In this document: positions 1-5,351 of the stretch, one piece after another
Layout of the letters: the number at the start of each line of letters is the position of its first letter
How positions within the stretch are numbered: the first letter of the stretch is position 1
NCBI GenBank assembly: GCA_026400415.1
Contig: JAPLPA010000170.1
Coordinates: forward strand, 1 to 5,351
Source: Afipia sp.
GTDB lineage: Bacteria; Pseudomonadota; Alphaproteobacteria; Rhizobiales; Xanthobacteraceae
Length of the DNA stretch: 5,351 nt
Reading direction: 5' to 3'
The notes under the pieces: generated by a model
Databases searched by the model: none
Told to the model about the DNA's origin: nothing
What the model saw: the letters and a program-made list of their open reading frames with translations, nothing else
Translations under genes and position numbers: made by a program

Positions 1-1068
1 ATTCCCATACCACGTCGAAGCGCGCTTTCCGACGAGTGACCGCCACACGTGATTGACGGTCAGCAACGCGCCGTGAAAAGCGCCCCATGCAATAAACGTC
101 CAGTTCGCGCCGTGCCAAAGCCCGCCGAGCAGCATGGTCAAAAACAAATTGACCGAGCGCCGCGCCGGCCCGGCCTCATTGCCGCCGAGTGGCACATAGA
201 CGAAATCGCGCAAGAAGCGCGACAGCGTGATGTGCCAGCGCCGCCACAGATCGATGATGCTGGTCGCCCTGAACGGCGCTGCAAAATTCAGCGGCAGCCG
301 CAGGTTGAACAACAGCCCCAGTCCAACCGCCATATCGGAATAACCGGAAAAGTCGAAGTAGAGTTGCAGCGAGTACGCAATCGACGCCCCCCAAGCGCCG
401 GCCGCCGTCACCGGGACGCCGGCTGCGGCCGCGTCGAACACAAGTCCGACATGCGGGGCTAGTCTGTCCGCGAACAAAACCTTTTTGGTCAGACCCAGAC
501 AGAAAATCGTCAGCCCAAGCGCAATGTTGTTCCAATCGACGCGATAACGCAGCCGGTCGCCCAACTGAGGACCAAGTTCGTTCCACCGCACAATCGGACC
601 AGCGATCAAGTGCGGAAAGAAAGACACGAACATCGCATAGGTCGGCAGGTGAATCACTGTCGGCTTGCGAGACGTCTCGATCAGAAATGCGATCTGCACG
701 AATGTCGTGAACGACAATGCCAGCGGCACGTCTGGAACGCCGGGGCTGCGGCCCTGAAAAATCGACAACAGAAAATCGAAATATTTGAAATATCCGAGCA
801 CCAGCAGATTAGCCGTGACACCCGCAATCAGCATACGGCGCGCTGCCTGTGGACCCGACTGCTGTATCTTTTGCGCCAGCCAGTAGTTCAGCAGGATCGA
901 CAGGACCGGCAGCACGACAAATGGCGGCTTCCACCACGCATAGAAAAACAGCGACGAGACGGTCGTCATCGCGACAGCGGCTGTGACGCTGCGGCTCGCC
1001 ACAAAAAAATGCAGAACCACTGCGAGCGGCAGGAAGACGAAAATGAATTCGGTGGAATTGAAAAGCAT
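1..1068 (-). CDS. MBOAT-family (AlgI-like) membrane O-acyltransferase, C-terminus cut by window edge
   Basis: Polytopic inner-membrane protein of the MBOAT family. Members such as AlgI and DltB move acyl groups across the membrane onto exported polysaccharides or envelope polymers. The window holds 356 codons, and the frame is open to base 1; AlgI-type proteins are usually about 470-520 residues. Visible family marks are FKYFDFL (94-100), FPHLIAGPI (151-159), YFDFSGYSDMA (237-247), RRWHITLSRFLRDF (276-289), VPLGGN (292-297) and GLWHGANW (316-323). His319 in the last motif corresponds to the essential MBOAT histidine, and a second His (332) follows in AFHG. Many hydrophobic segments are present from residue 4 onward. 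The start is firm: an in-frame TGA lies 12 nt upstream (1078-1080), although no strong ribosome binding site precedes the ATG. A promoter candidate lies in the gap upstream. AlgI-type enzymes usually work with an AlgJ/DltD/SGNH-type partner, which would lie beyond base 1 if present. Family assignment is secure; the acceptor polymer is unknown. Confidence 0.93.
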   Translation of the reverse strand, partial: MLFNSTEFIFVFLPLAVVLHFFVASRSVTAAVAMTTVSSLFFYAWWKPPFVVLPVLSILLNYWLAQKIQQSGPQAARRMLIAGVTANLLVLGYFKYFDFLLSIFQGRSPGVPDVPLALSFTTFVQIAFLIETSRKPTVIHLPTYAMFVSFFPHLIAGPIVRWNELGPQLGDRLRYRVDWNNIALGLTIFCLGLTKKVLFADRLAPHVGLVFDAAAAGVPVTAAGAWGASIAYSLQLYFDFSGYSDMAVGLGLLFNLRLPLNFAAPFRATSIIDLWRRWHITLSRFLRDFVYVPLGGNEAGPARRSVNLFLTMLLGGLWHGANWTFIAWGAFHGALLTVNHVWRSLVGKRASTWYGN

Positions 1069-1098
1069 CGGACGAATTCAATCCAGACTCGGTATTTA

Positions 1099-1123
1099 TC
1101 TCGGCGGAAACCCCGCCCCGAGA
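1099..1123 (-). promoter_or_regulatory. GC-rich hairpin in the MBOAT leader
   Basis: An inverted repeat pairs GGCGG (1103-1107) with CCGCC (1113-1117) around a 5-nt loop. It extends outward as TCTC (1099-1102) with GAGA (1120-1123) across a 2-nt bulge, nine pairs in all. It lies between the candidate transcription start and the MBOAT ATG. Neither strand has a T-run after the stem, so it is not a standard intrinsic terminator. A leader structure affecting translation or RNA stability is possible, but nothing identifies a ligand or known RNA family. Confidence 0.3.
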
Positions 1124-1154
1124 GCCCTGACAAGAGCGACGAAAAGATTTCGCC

Positions 1155-1183
1155 ATATCACGGACTGGAACTTTTAAGTCAAG
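1155..1183 (-). promoter_or_regulatory. Candidate housekeeping-sigma promoter for the MBOAT gene
   Basis: On the minus strand the sequence reads CTTGAC (1183-1178), 17 nt, then TGATAT (1160-1155). This matches 10 of 12 positions of the CTTGAC-N17-CTATAT pattern described for Sinorhizobium housekeeping promoters, with the expected spacing. Transcription would start near 1148 and give a leader of about 80 nt before the ATG at 1068. It sits in the gap between the ppk2 stop and the MBOAT start, which suggests that MBOAT is not only co-transcribed with ppk2. This is a pattern match only. Confidence 0.45.
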
Positions 1184-1213
1184 TATCCCCGGTGGCTTAC
1201 ATGCTTGCCGTTA

Positions 1214-2188
1214 TCACGCACCGTCCACCTTCTTCTTTTTTGGAGCATGGACGGTCTCGCGCCCCTCTTTTTCAAGAGTATCGCGGACCTTCTTAAGTTC
1301 ATCGGACTTGCCTTTTTCCGGCTCAGGAAAAGCCAGATCGAGCTTTTCCATCGCGCTGACGATGGCCGAACTGATCACAACGCGCGCGAACCATTTGTGA
1401 TCCGCCGGCACCACGTACCACGGCGCGTGCTTTGCGGACGTGTGACGCAGAACGTCCTGATAGGCGGCCTGATATTTGTCCCACAATGCGCGCTCGGCGA
1501 TATCGCCCAGCGAAAATTTCCATTTCTTTGAAGGTTCGTCGAGCCGGTCAAGAAAGCGCTTGCGTTGCTCGTCCTTTGAGACATTCAGAAAGAATTTAAG
1601 AACGACCGTTCCGTTGCGCGCGAGATATTTTTCGAACGCCGCGACGTCCTCGAAACGCTCACGCCAGATATTCTTCGTCACAAGCGAAGGCGGAATACGC
1701 TGCTTGGCGAGAATTTCCGGATGTACACGCACCACCAGCAGTTCTTCGTAATACGATCGATTGAAGATTCCGATGCGCCCGCGTTCCGGCAGGCAGATCG
1801 TACTGCGCCACATGAAATCGTGATCGAGTTCCTTCGGTGACGGCTGCTTGAACGAATACACTTCGCAGCCCTGCGGATTGATGCCCGACATCACATTTTC
1901 GATGGCGCTATCCTTGCCGGCGGCATCCATGCCCTGAAATATCAAAAGCAAAGACCAGCGATCCTGCGCATAGAGTTTCTCTTGCAGTTCGCGCATGCGG
2001 CCGCGATTGATGTCCACGATCTTGTGCGCGCCGTCCTTGTCGAGTCCAGCCCTCTCATTTGGCTTGTGGGATTTGAGATGGAATTCCTGCAAACCATCGA
2101 CGCGAAACGGGTCCACATATTGTTTCAGCTGCTTCGCGAGAGGTTGCGCCGCCGCGCCCTTCTTGTTCATAGAATCTTTCTTACCCAT
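1214..2188 (-). CDS. ppk2: Polyphosphate kinase 2 family protein, class III-like (polyphosphate:nucleotide phosphotransferase)
   Basis: Cytoplasmic PPK2-family kinase of 324 residues. The family transfers phosphate between inorganic polyphosphate and nucleotides; class III members phosphorylate both AMP and ADP. The P-loop is GMDAAGKDS (86-94), followed by the family-typical stretch MSGINPQG (100-107) and ELDHDFMWRS (120-129). The Walker B/second conserved block is IGIFNRSYYEE (139-149), continuing into VVRVHPE. The lid region is KKWKFSLGDIAER (221-233). The GMDAAGKD and NPQG wording fits the subgroup usually named PPK2-related/class III better than class I. The protein has a lysine-rich, probably disordered tail (about 287-324), so it is somewhat longer than the roughly 270-300 residues common in the family. 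The chosen ATG has GGAG upstream with a long 11-nt spacing; ATG at 2170-2168 (Met7) behind AAGAAAG is a real alternative. The gene ends with tandem in-frame stops TGA TAA. It is divergent from the importer operon. Family is certain; nucleotide preference is inferred. Confidence 0.95.
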   Translation of the reverse strand: MGKKDSMNKKGAAAQPLAKQLKQYVDPFRVDGLQEFHLKSHKPNERAGLDKDGAHKIVDINRGRMRELQEKLYAQDRWSLLLIFQGMDAAGKDSAIENVMSGINPQGCEVYSFKQPSPKELDHDFMWRSTICLPERGRIGIFNRSYYEELLVVRVHPEILAKQRIPPSLVTKNIWRERFEDVAAFEKYLARNGTVVLKFFLNVSKDEQRKRFLDRLDEPSKKWKFSLGDIAERALWDKYQAAYQDVLRHTSAKHAPWYVVPADHKWFARVVISSAIVSAMEKLDLAFPEPEKGKSDELKKVRDTLEKEGRETVHAPKKKKVDGA

Positions 2189-2264
2189 GAAGTGAAACTC
2201 TCCGCCTGGTTACGGTAAAGCTACACGGCGGACATCGAACACGCCAGTATCGCGAAACTTGAGT

Positions 2265-2274
2265 CTGTCGACAG
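2265..2274. repeat. Perfect 10-bp palindrome in the divergent intergenic region
   Basis: CTGTCGACAG is a perfect dyad lying 28 bp before the ATG of the ATPase gene and 76 bp from the ppk2 start. It immediately follows a CTTGAG (2258-2263) that resembles a -35 box, although no matching -10 follows at 17 nt. A dyad here could be an operator controlling one or both genes. No regulator gene is next to it and a 10-bp dyad can arise by chance. Confidence 0.22.
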
Positions 2275-2302
2275 CACGAAGCGCTTGGTCCATCATCGGC
2301 AG

Positions 2303-3088
2303 ATGAGCGATGCCACGCCCACGATTGCCTACCAGCATGTCAGCAAAAGCTTTGCGCGCGGACAGCCCAAAGCGGTTGATGACGTTTCGATCGAAGTCGC
2401 AGACGGTGAGTTCCTTGCCATCGTCGGCGGCTCCGGCTCCGGCAAGACGACGCTGCTGCGGCTTGCCAATCGCCTGATCGACCCGGACGGCGGCTCGGTT
2501 CGCATTCTGGGCGAAGACATCCGCAGCCTCGACCCCATCCCGTTACGACGCAGCATCGGATACGTGTTTCAGAATGGCGGCCTCTTTCCGCACATGACAG
2601 TCGCCGCAAATATCGGCATCACGCCGCGTCTCGCCGGCGCCGATCCGGAAAAGATTTCAGCACGGGTCGACGAGTTGATCGATCTGGTCCGCCTCGACCG
2701 CGCGCACCGGAATCGTCTGACGCAGGACATGTCTGGCGGACAGCGTCAGCGCGTCGGTGTCGCGCGGGCGCTCGCGGCCAATCCCAAGATCGTGCTGATG
2801 GACGAGCCGTTCGGTGCGCTCGATCCTTTGACACGCGATGCGCTCGGAGACGATTACAAGGCGCTTCACAAGAAACTCGGTCTGACCACGGTGATGATTA
2901 CCCACGACATGGCCGAGGCCGTGCTGCTGGCGGACCGGATCGCGGTCATGCATGGAGGCCGCATGCTCGCGCAAGGCACCGCAGAGGAATTGTCGCGGAG
3001 CACAGACCCCTACGTCGGCAAACTTCTCGGCACGCCGCGCCGCCAGGCCGACCGGCTGCAAAAACTGCTGCCGAAGGGGGCTCCATGA
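2303..3088 (+). CDS. ABC importer ATPase, OpuC/EgtU (quaternary-amine uptake) type, without CBS domains
   Basis: Cytoplasmic ATPase of 261 residues that would power the permease-receptor fusion encoded next. Motifs in order are Walker A GGSGSGKTT (42-50), Q-loop Gln90 in YVFQNGGLFPHMTV, signature MSGGQRQR (143-150), Walker B KIVLMDEP (162-169), D-loop GALD (171-174) and switch His201 in THDMAEA. All catalytic residues are intact. The wording around the Q-loop and THDMAEA is typical of the glycine betaine/choline/carnitine (ProV/OpuCA) branch. Unlike ProV or OpuCA it ends after the ATPase domain, with no tandem CBS pair, so the osmosensing described for those modules is not expected. I chose the ATG at 2303. 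The same frame opens at a TTG at 2285, which would add only six residues (a leading Met, then VHHRQ); neither start has a strong ribosome binding site. The stop overlaps the next ATG in ATGA (3085-3088), indicating one operon with translational coupling. Confidence 0.95.
   Translation: MSDATPTIAYQHVSKSFARGQPKAVDDVSIEVADGEFLAIVGGSGSGKTTLLRLANRLIDPDGGSVRILGEDIRSLDPIPLRRSIGYVFQNGGLFPHMTVAANIGITPRLAGADPEKISARVDELIDLVRLDRAHRNRLTQDMSGGQRQRVGVARALAANPKIVLMDEPFGALDPLTRDALGDDYKALHKKLGLTTVMITHDMAEAVLLADRIAVMHGGRMLAQGTAEELSRSTDPYVGKLLGTPRRQADRLQKLLPKGAP
3074..3080 (+). promoter_or_regulatory. Ribosome binding site of the permease-receptor gene
   Basis: AAGGGGG lies 4 nt before the ATG at 3085, inside the last codons of the ATPase gene. 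It is clearly the strongest Shine-Dalgarno-like sequence in the operon and fixes the start at the ATGA overlap. It suggests that the fusion protein can be initiated efficiently in its own right as well as by coupling. Confidence 0.6.
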
Positions 3089-4644
3089 GTCTCTGGTCGG
3101 ATCCCAGATGGAACGACGCGCTGACGCGGTTGCCGGACTATCTCGGCAATCATGTCCGCGTCAGCCTGACCGCTTTGGCAATCGGTTTTGCGATCAGTTT
3201 TCCGCTGGCGCTCATCGTGCGGCGAAAGCCGCTTGCGCGCGACATCGTGCTCGGCGTCGCCAGCATCGTGCAAACCGTTCCGGGGCTGGCATTGCTTGCA
3301 CTGTTCTACCCGCTGCTGCTGATGCTTGCCGGATTGTCATCGCAGTTTTTCGGATTCGGTTTTTCCGCATTCGGATTTTTGCCGGCCGTACTGGCACTGG
3401 CCCTCTACAGCATGCTCCCTGTGCTGCGGAACACCATCACGGGTCTGCAAGGCATCGATCCTGCGATCATCGAGGCCGCCGAAGGCGTCGGCATGACGCC
3501 ACGCCAGTCGCTGATTATGGTCGAACTGCCGCTGGCGTTGCCGGTCATCATGGCGGGCGTTCGCACCGCTGCCGTCTGGGTCATCGGCACGGCGACGCTG
3601 TCGACGCCGATTGGCCAGACAAGTCTGGGTAACTACATTTTTGCGGGATTGCAGACGCAGAACTGGGTGTTCGTCTTGTTCGGCTGCGGCGCGGCTGCGG
3701 CGCTTGCCCTCGCGGTCGATCAACTGCTCGCGCTGATCGAAAGTGGAGTCCGGCTTCGCAGCCGGATTCGCGTTGGCGTGGGCATTCTCGGCGTGGCCGC
3801 TCTTGTTGTTGCGACACTGATCCCCAACCTCGCGCGCGCGAAGACGAATTACGTTGTCGGCGCAAAAACCTTCACCGAGCAATATATATTGTCATCGCTG
3901 ATCGCGCAGCGGCTGCAAGCTGCAGGATTGCCAGCAAGTTCACGCGAAGGCCTTGGCTCCAATGTCATCTTTGAAGCGCTATCCAAGGGCGATATCGACG
4001 TCTATGTGGATTATTCGGGAACGCTGTGGGTCAATCAGCTTAAACGAACCGAGATCTTGCCCCGCACGGAGCTGCTGGAGCAACTCAAGTCCACGCTCGC
4101 AAGCCAGTATAAAATTTCTCTCGCTGGCGAACTCGGGTTCGAGAATGCCTACGCGCTGGTGATGCCGCGCAAGCGCGCCGAGGCGCTCAGCGTGAAGTCG
4201 ATTGCCGACCTCGCATCACGAGCTGGCACACTTGCAATTGCGGGTGACTATGAATTTTTCTCGCGGCCCGAATGGGCGTCGATCAAGCAGTCTTACAATC
4301 TTACATTCCGTCAGCAACGGCAGATGCAACCGGACTTCATGTATGCGGCCGTCGCGTCCGGCGAGGTCGATGTCATTGCGGGCTACACCAGCGACGGGCT
4401 GATCGCGAAATACGATCTGATCGTGCTGGATGACCCAAAGCACGCCATTCCGCCCTACGATGCGATTGTACTGGTTTCGCCGAAACGCGCGAACGACATG
4501 CAACTGCTGGACGCCCTGAAGCCGCTGATCGGGAAGATCGATATCGCGACCATGCGCGAAGCCAATCTGCGCGCCGCATCCAACGATGGATCGAGTTCCC
4601 CGGATGCGGTTGCACGTTGGCTCGCGGGAAAAATCAAACGCTAG
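3085..4644 (+). CDS. ABC importer permease fused to its periplasmic substrate-binding domain (OpuC/EgtU type)
   Basis: One polypeptide of 519 residues combining membrane channel and receptor. Residues 1-220 are a BPD-type permease: hydrophobic segments at about 26-45, 54-82, 90-112, 150-172 and 193-216, with the cytoplasmic EAA loop EAAEGVG...LPLALP (130-153) that docks on the ATPase. A further hydrophobic segment (229-247), preceded by RLRSRIR and ending in ARA, looks like a signal peptide and would anchor the receptor outside the membrane. From Tyr256 an OpuAC/QAT-type binding domain follows: VGAKTFTEQYI (258-268), GDIDVYVDYSGTLW (302-315), GELGFENAYAL (348-358), GYTSDGLI (433-440) and DDPKHAIPPYDA (449-460). 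Aromatics at 307, 310, 315, 352, 356, 397, 434 and 458 could form a cation-binding cage. The same fused architecture is known in the ergothioneine importer EgtU and in some choline/betaine systems. The substrate is therefore a quaternary-amine-like compound by inference; which one is undetermined. The stop is shared with the opposing gene. Confidence 0.95.
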   Translation: MSLWSDPRWNDALTRLPDYLGNHVRVSLTALAIGFAISFPLALIVRRKPLARDIVLGVASIVQTVPGLALLALFYPLLLMLAGLSSQFFGFGFSAFGFLPAVLALALYSMLPVLRNTITGLQGIDPAIIEAAEGVGMTPRQSLIMVELPLALPVIMAGVRTAAVWVIGTATLSTPIGQTSLGNYIFAGLQTQNWVFVLFGCGAAAALALAVDQLLALIESGVRLRSRIRVGVGILGVAALVVATLIPNLARAKTNYVVGAKTFTEQYILSSLIAQRLQAAGLPASSREGLGSNVIFEALSKGDIDVYVDYSGTLWVNQLKRTEILPRTELLEQLKSTLASQYKISLAGELGFENAYALVMPRKRAEALSVKSIADLASRAGTLAIAGDYEFFSRPEWASIKQSYNLTFRQQRQMQPDFMYAAVASGEVDVIAGYTSDGLIAKYDLIVLDDPKHAIPPYDAIVLVSPKRANDMQLLDALKPLIGKIDIATMREANLRAASNDGSSSPDAVARWLAGKIKR

Positions 4645-4664
4645 AGATTTTTCACAAATCCCGC
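4624..4664. terminator. A-tract/T-tract inverted repeat over the convergent stops, possible bidirectional terminator
   Basis: GAAAAATC (4628-4635) and GATTTTTC (4646-4653) are a perfect 8-bp inverted repeat around a 10-nt loop that contains both stop codons. GCGG (4624-4627) and CCGC (4661-4664) can extend the stem across a bulge of seven bases. The A-tract on one side and T-tract on the other resemble a bidirectional terminator, but the inner stem is A/T-rich and lacks a stable GC core before the T-run, so efficiency is doubtful. No other terminator candidate exists between the two genes because there is no spacer. Confidence 0.35.
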
Positions 4665-5351
4665 ATCGATCAGCATGCGGTTGAACCGTCGCGTCTCGGC
4701 GCCGTCCTTGCAGGAGTAAAATAATCCCTTGCATCTGAGCATGATTTTTTTCTGCTCTTCAAAACTTGGATCGAGCGGAATTCCCGCAGCGTCCTGAACC
4801 ACCAGCGGCAGATAGGCAGCATCGATGGTTTCCATCGCAGTCGGACTCGCGACCGGTTTGAAATTAACGGCGTCGATTGTGTAATACGTTGCGAAATATC
4901 GCGGATCGTAAGCCATCAGCCTTTTGGCGACGTCGTCTTCTGTCAGATTGGGCTCGATGATATTTGTCGAGAACTCCGGCTGGTGATCGCCGTAGCGGAC
5001 GATCAAGAATGGTTCGTTCGGAAATTGCTTTTTCAATTTTGCAATGAACGCGCCGTAGTCCTGCACGCTCATGGTCTGGCGGCGAAGATATTCGTCGACC
5101 GCAGGCTCGTTGCCGGGGTTTTTCCAGCCCGGCGTCAATTCAGGACGCAGCGGCGACGCCCACGGAAAATGATTTGCACCGAGATACACATACATGAATA
5201 TCGGCGTGTTCGGCTTTTCCTGCGCCAACAGCCGCACGGCATTGTCGTAGAAGAATCCATCCGGCTCCAGACCCTTCGCGCCAAGATCGCCGGCGTCGTA
5301 GAACTTCTGAATTCCGGCGGTGGTCTGGAACGATTTCTCGCCCATGAAGGA
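4641..5351 (-). CDS. Sulfatase/LTA-synthase-fold hydrolase or transferase, C-terminal part (N-terminus outside window)
   Basis: The window holds the last 236 residues; the frame is open to the window end, so the ATG at 5345-5343 is internal and preceded by Ser-Phe. The fragment fits the C-terminal half of the alkaline-phosphatase-superfamily domain shared by LtaS, MdoB/OpgB and related envelope enzymes. It has PIFMYVYLGANHFPW (ending about 5160), a conserved VQDYGAFIAKLKK helix, and FLIVRYGDHQPEF, whose Asp-His pair (4983-4988) matches the metal ligands of the family. The catalytic Thr/Ser and the other metal ligands would lie upstream, outside the window. Two cysteines near the end (in LRCKGLFYSCKDG) are spaced for a disulfide, consistent with a periplasmic domain. 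Such enzymes hydrolyse or transfer phosphoglycerol, phosphoethanolamine or sulfate groups on glycans or lipids; which reaction applies cannot be told. The stop shares CTAG with the convergent importer gene. Confidence 0.87.
   Translation of the reverse strand, partial: SFMGEKSFQTTAGIQKFYDAGDLGAKGLEPDGFFYDNAVRLLAQEKPNTPIFMYVYLGANHFPWASPLRPELTPGWKNPGNEPAVDEYLRRQTMSVQDYGAFIAKLKKQFPNEPFLIVRYGDHQPEFSTNIIEPNLTEDDVAKRLMAYDPRYFATYYTIDAVNFKPVASPTAMETIDAAYLPLVVQDAAGIPLDPSFEEQKKIMLRCKGLFYSCKDGAETRRFNRMLIDAGFVKNL
4661..4680. repeat. Small inverted repeat inside the 3' end of the sulfatase-fold gene
   Basis: CCGCAT (4661-4666) and ATGCGG (4675-4680) form a perfect 6-bp stem with an 8-nt loop, just beyond the importer stop on the plus strand. 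It could help stop or protect the importer transcript's 3' end, but no T-run follows and the bases also encode the last residues of the opposing protein. Chance is a fair alternative. Confidence 0.2.

Noticed and set aside
1099..1123. Hairpin after ppk2 considered as its intrinsic terminator.
   Set aside because: No T-run follows the stem on the minus strand, and it lies downstream of the likely MBOAT transcription start.
1167..1190. GGAAC at 1167-1171 considered as the -35 of a general-stress (EcfG) promoter.
   Set aside because: No CGTT-type -10 follows at 16-17 nt, and the plus-strand orientation faces the ppk2 gene's 3' end.
1214..1240. PKKKKV near the PPK2 C-terminus resembles a eukaryotic nuclear localisation signal.
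   Set aside because: The context is clearly bacterial; short basic runs are common and this one has no such meaning here.
49..1296. Long plus-strand open frames at 49-462 and 610-1296 and minus-strand frames at 176-586 and 809-1156.
   Set aside because: They lie across the MBOAT gene in other frames, have Arg/Gln/His-rich composition without any recognisable motif, and the minus-strand frame 1068-1 carries clear MBOAT motifs instead.
2285..2302. TTG start that would extend the ATPase by six residues (a leading Met, then VHHRQ).
   Set aside because: The ATG at 2303 begins just before the first conserved beta strand as in related ATPases, and the TTG has no better ribosome binding site.
3337..3882. 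181-codon minus-strand open frame inside the permease-receptor gene, and the 226-codon plus-strand frame 2952-3632.
   Set aside because: Composition is typical of out-of-frame reading of GC-rich coding DNA, and the true frame has membrane segments and an EAA loop throughout.
4216..4734. 172-codon minus-strand open frame across the importer 3' end.
   Set aside because: It is antisense to the binding domain and overlaps the sulfatase-fold gene in another frame; no family motif is seen.
1..5351. Search for tRNA, CRISPR repeats, insertion sequences, att sites or phage/defence genes.
   Set aside because: No such repeat, cloverleaf, transposase or defence motif was seen; the window is filled by five conventional genes.

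Overview
The window is a stretch of ordinary, densely packed bacterial chromosome. It carries five protein genes, two of them cut by the window ends, with no RNA gene, mobile element or CRISPR array that I can see. It is GC-rich with G/C-ending codons. The proteins read like those of Alphaproteobacteria, most like the Bradyrhizobium/Afipia/Rhodopseudomonas group of Hyphomicrobiales. That placement is an inference from sequence style and from one promoter resembling the Sinorhizobium CTTGAC-N17-CTATAT pattern; I ran no search.

Layout. (1) 1-1068, minus: an MBOAT-family membrane O-acyltransferase of the AlgI type, missing its C-terminus. (2) 1069-1213: a gap with a good promoter candidate and a GC-rich leader hairpin, both oriented for the MBOAT gene. 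(3) 1214-2188, minus: a complete class III-like PPK2 polyphosphate kinase. (4) 2189-2302: a divergent intergenic region with a 10-bp perfect palindrome. (5) 2303-3088 and 3085-4644, plus: a two-gene ABC importer operon of the OpuC/EgtU type. It consists of an ATPase without CBS domains and a fusion of the permease with its periplasmic binding protein, joined by an ATGA stop/start overlap. (6) 4641-5351, minus: the C-terminal part of a sulfatase/LTA-synthase-fold enzyme of the cell envelope. It converges on the importer so tightly that the two genes share a CTAG at their stop codons.

The importer pair forms a complete transporter (ATPase, membrane channel, receptor) in two polypeptides. It probably takes up a quaternary-ammonium-type compound such as choline, betaine, carnitine or ergothioneine; the substrate cannot be read from sequence alone. 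The MBOAT and sulfatase-fold genes at the two ends both point to envelope or surface-polymer modification, but they are separated by unrelated genes and need not cooperate. PPK2 handles polyphosphate/nucleotide energy balance. I see no previously undescribed system here. The most distinctive points are the fused, CBS-less importer and the 4-bp overlapping convergent stops sitting inside an A-tract/T-tract inverted repeat.
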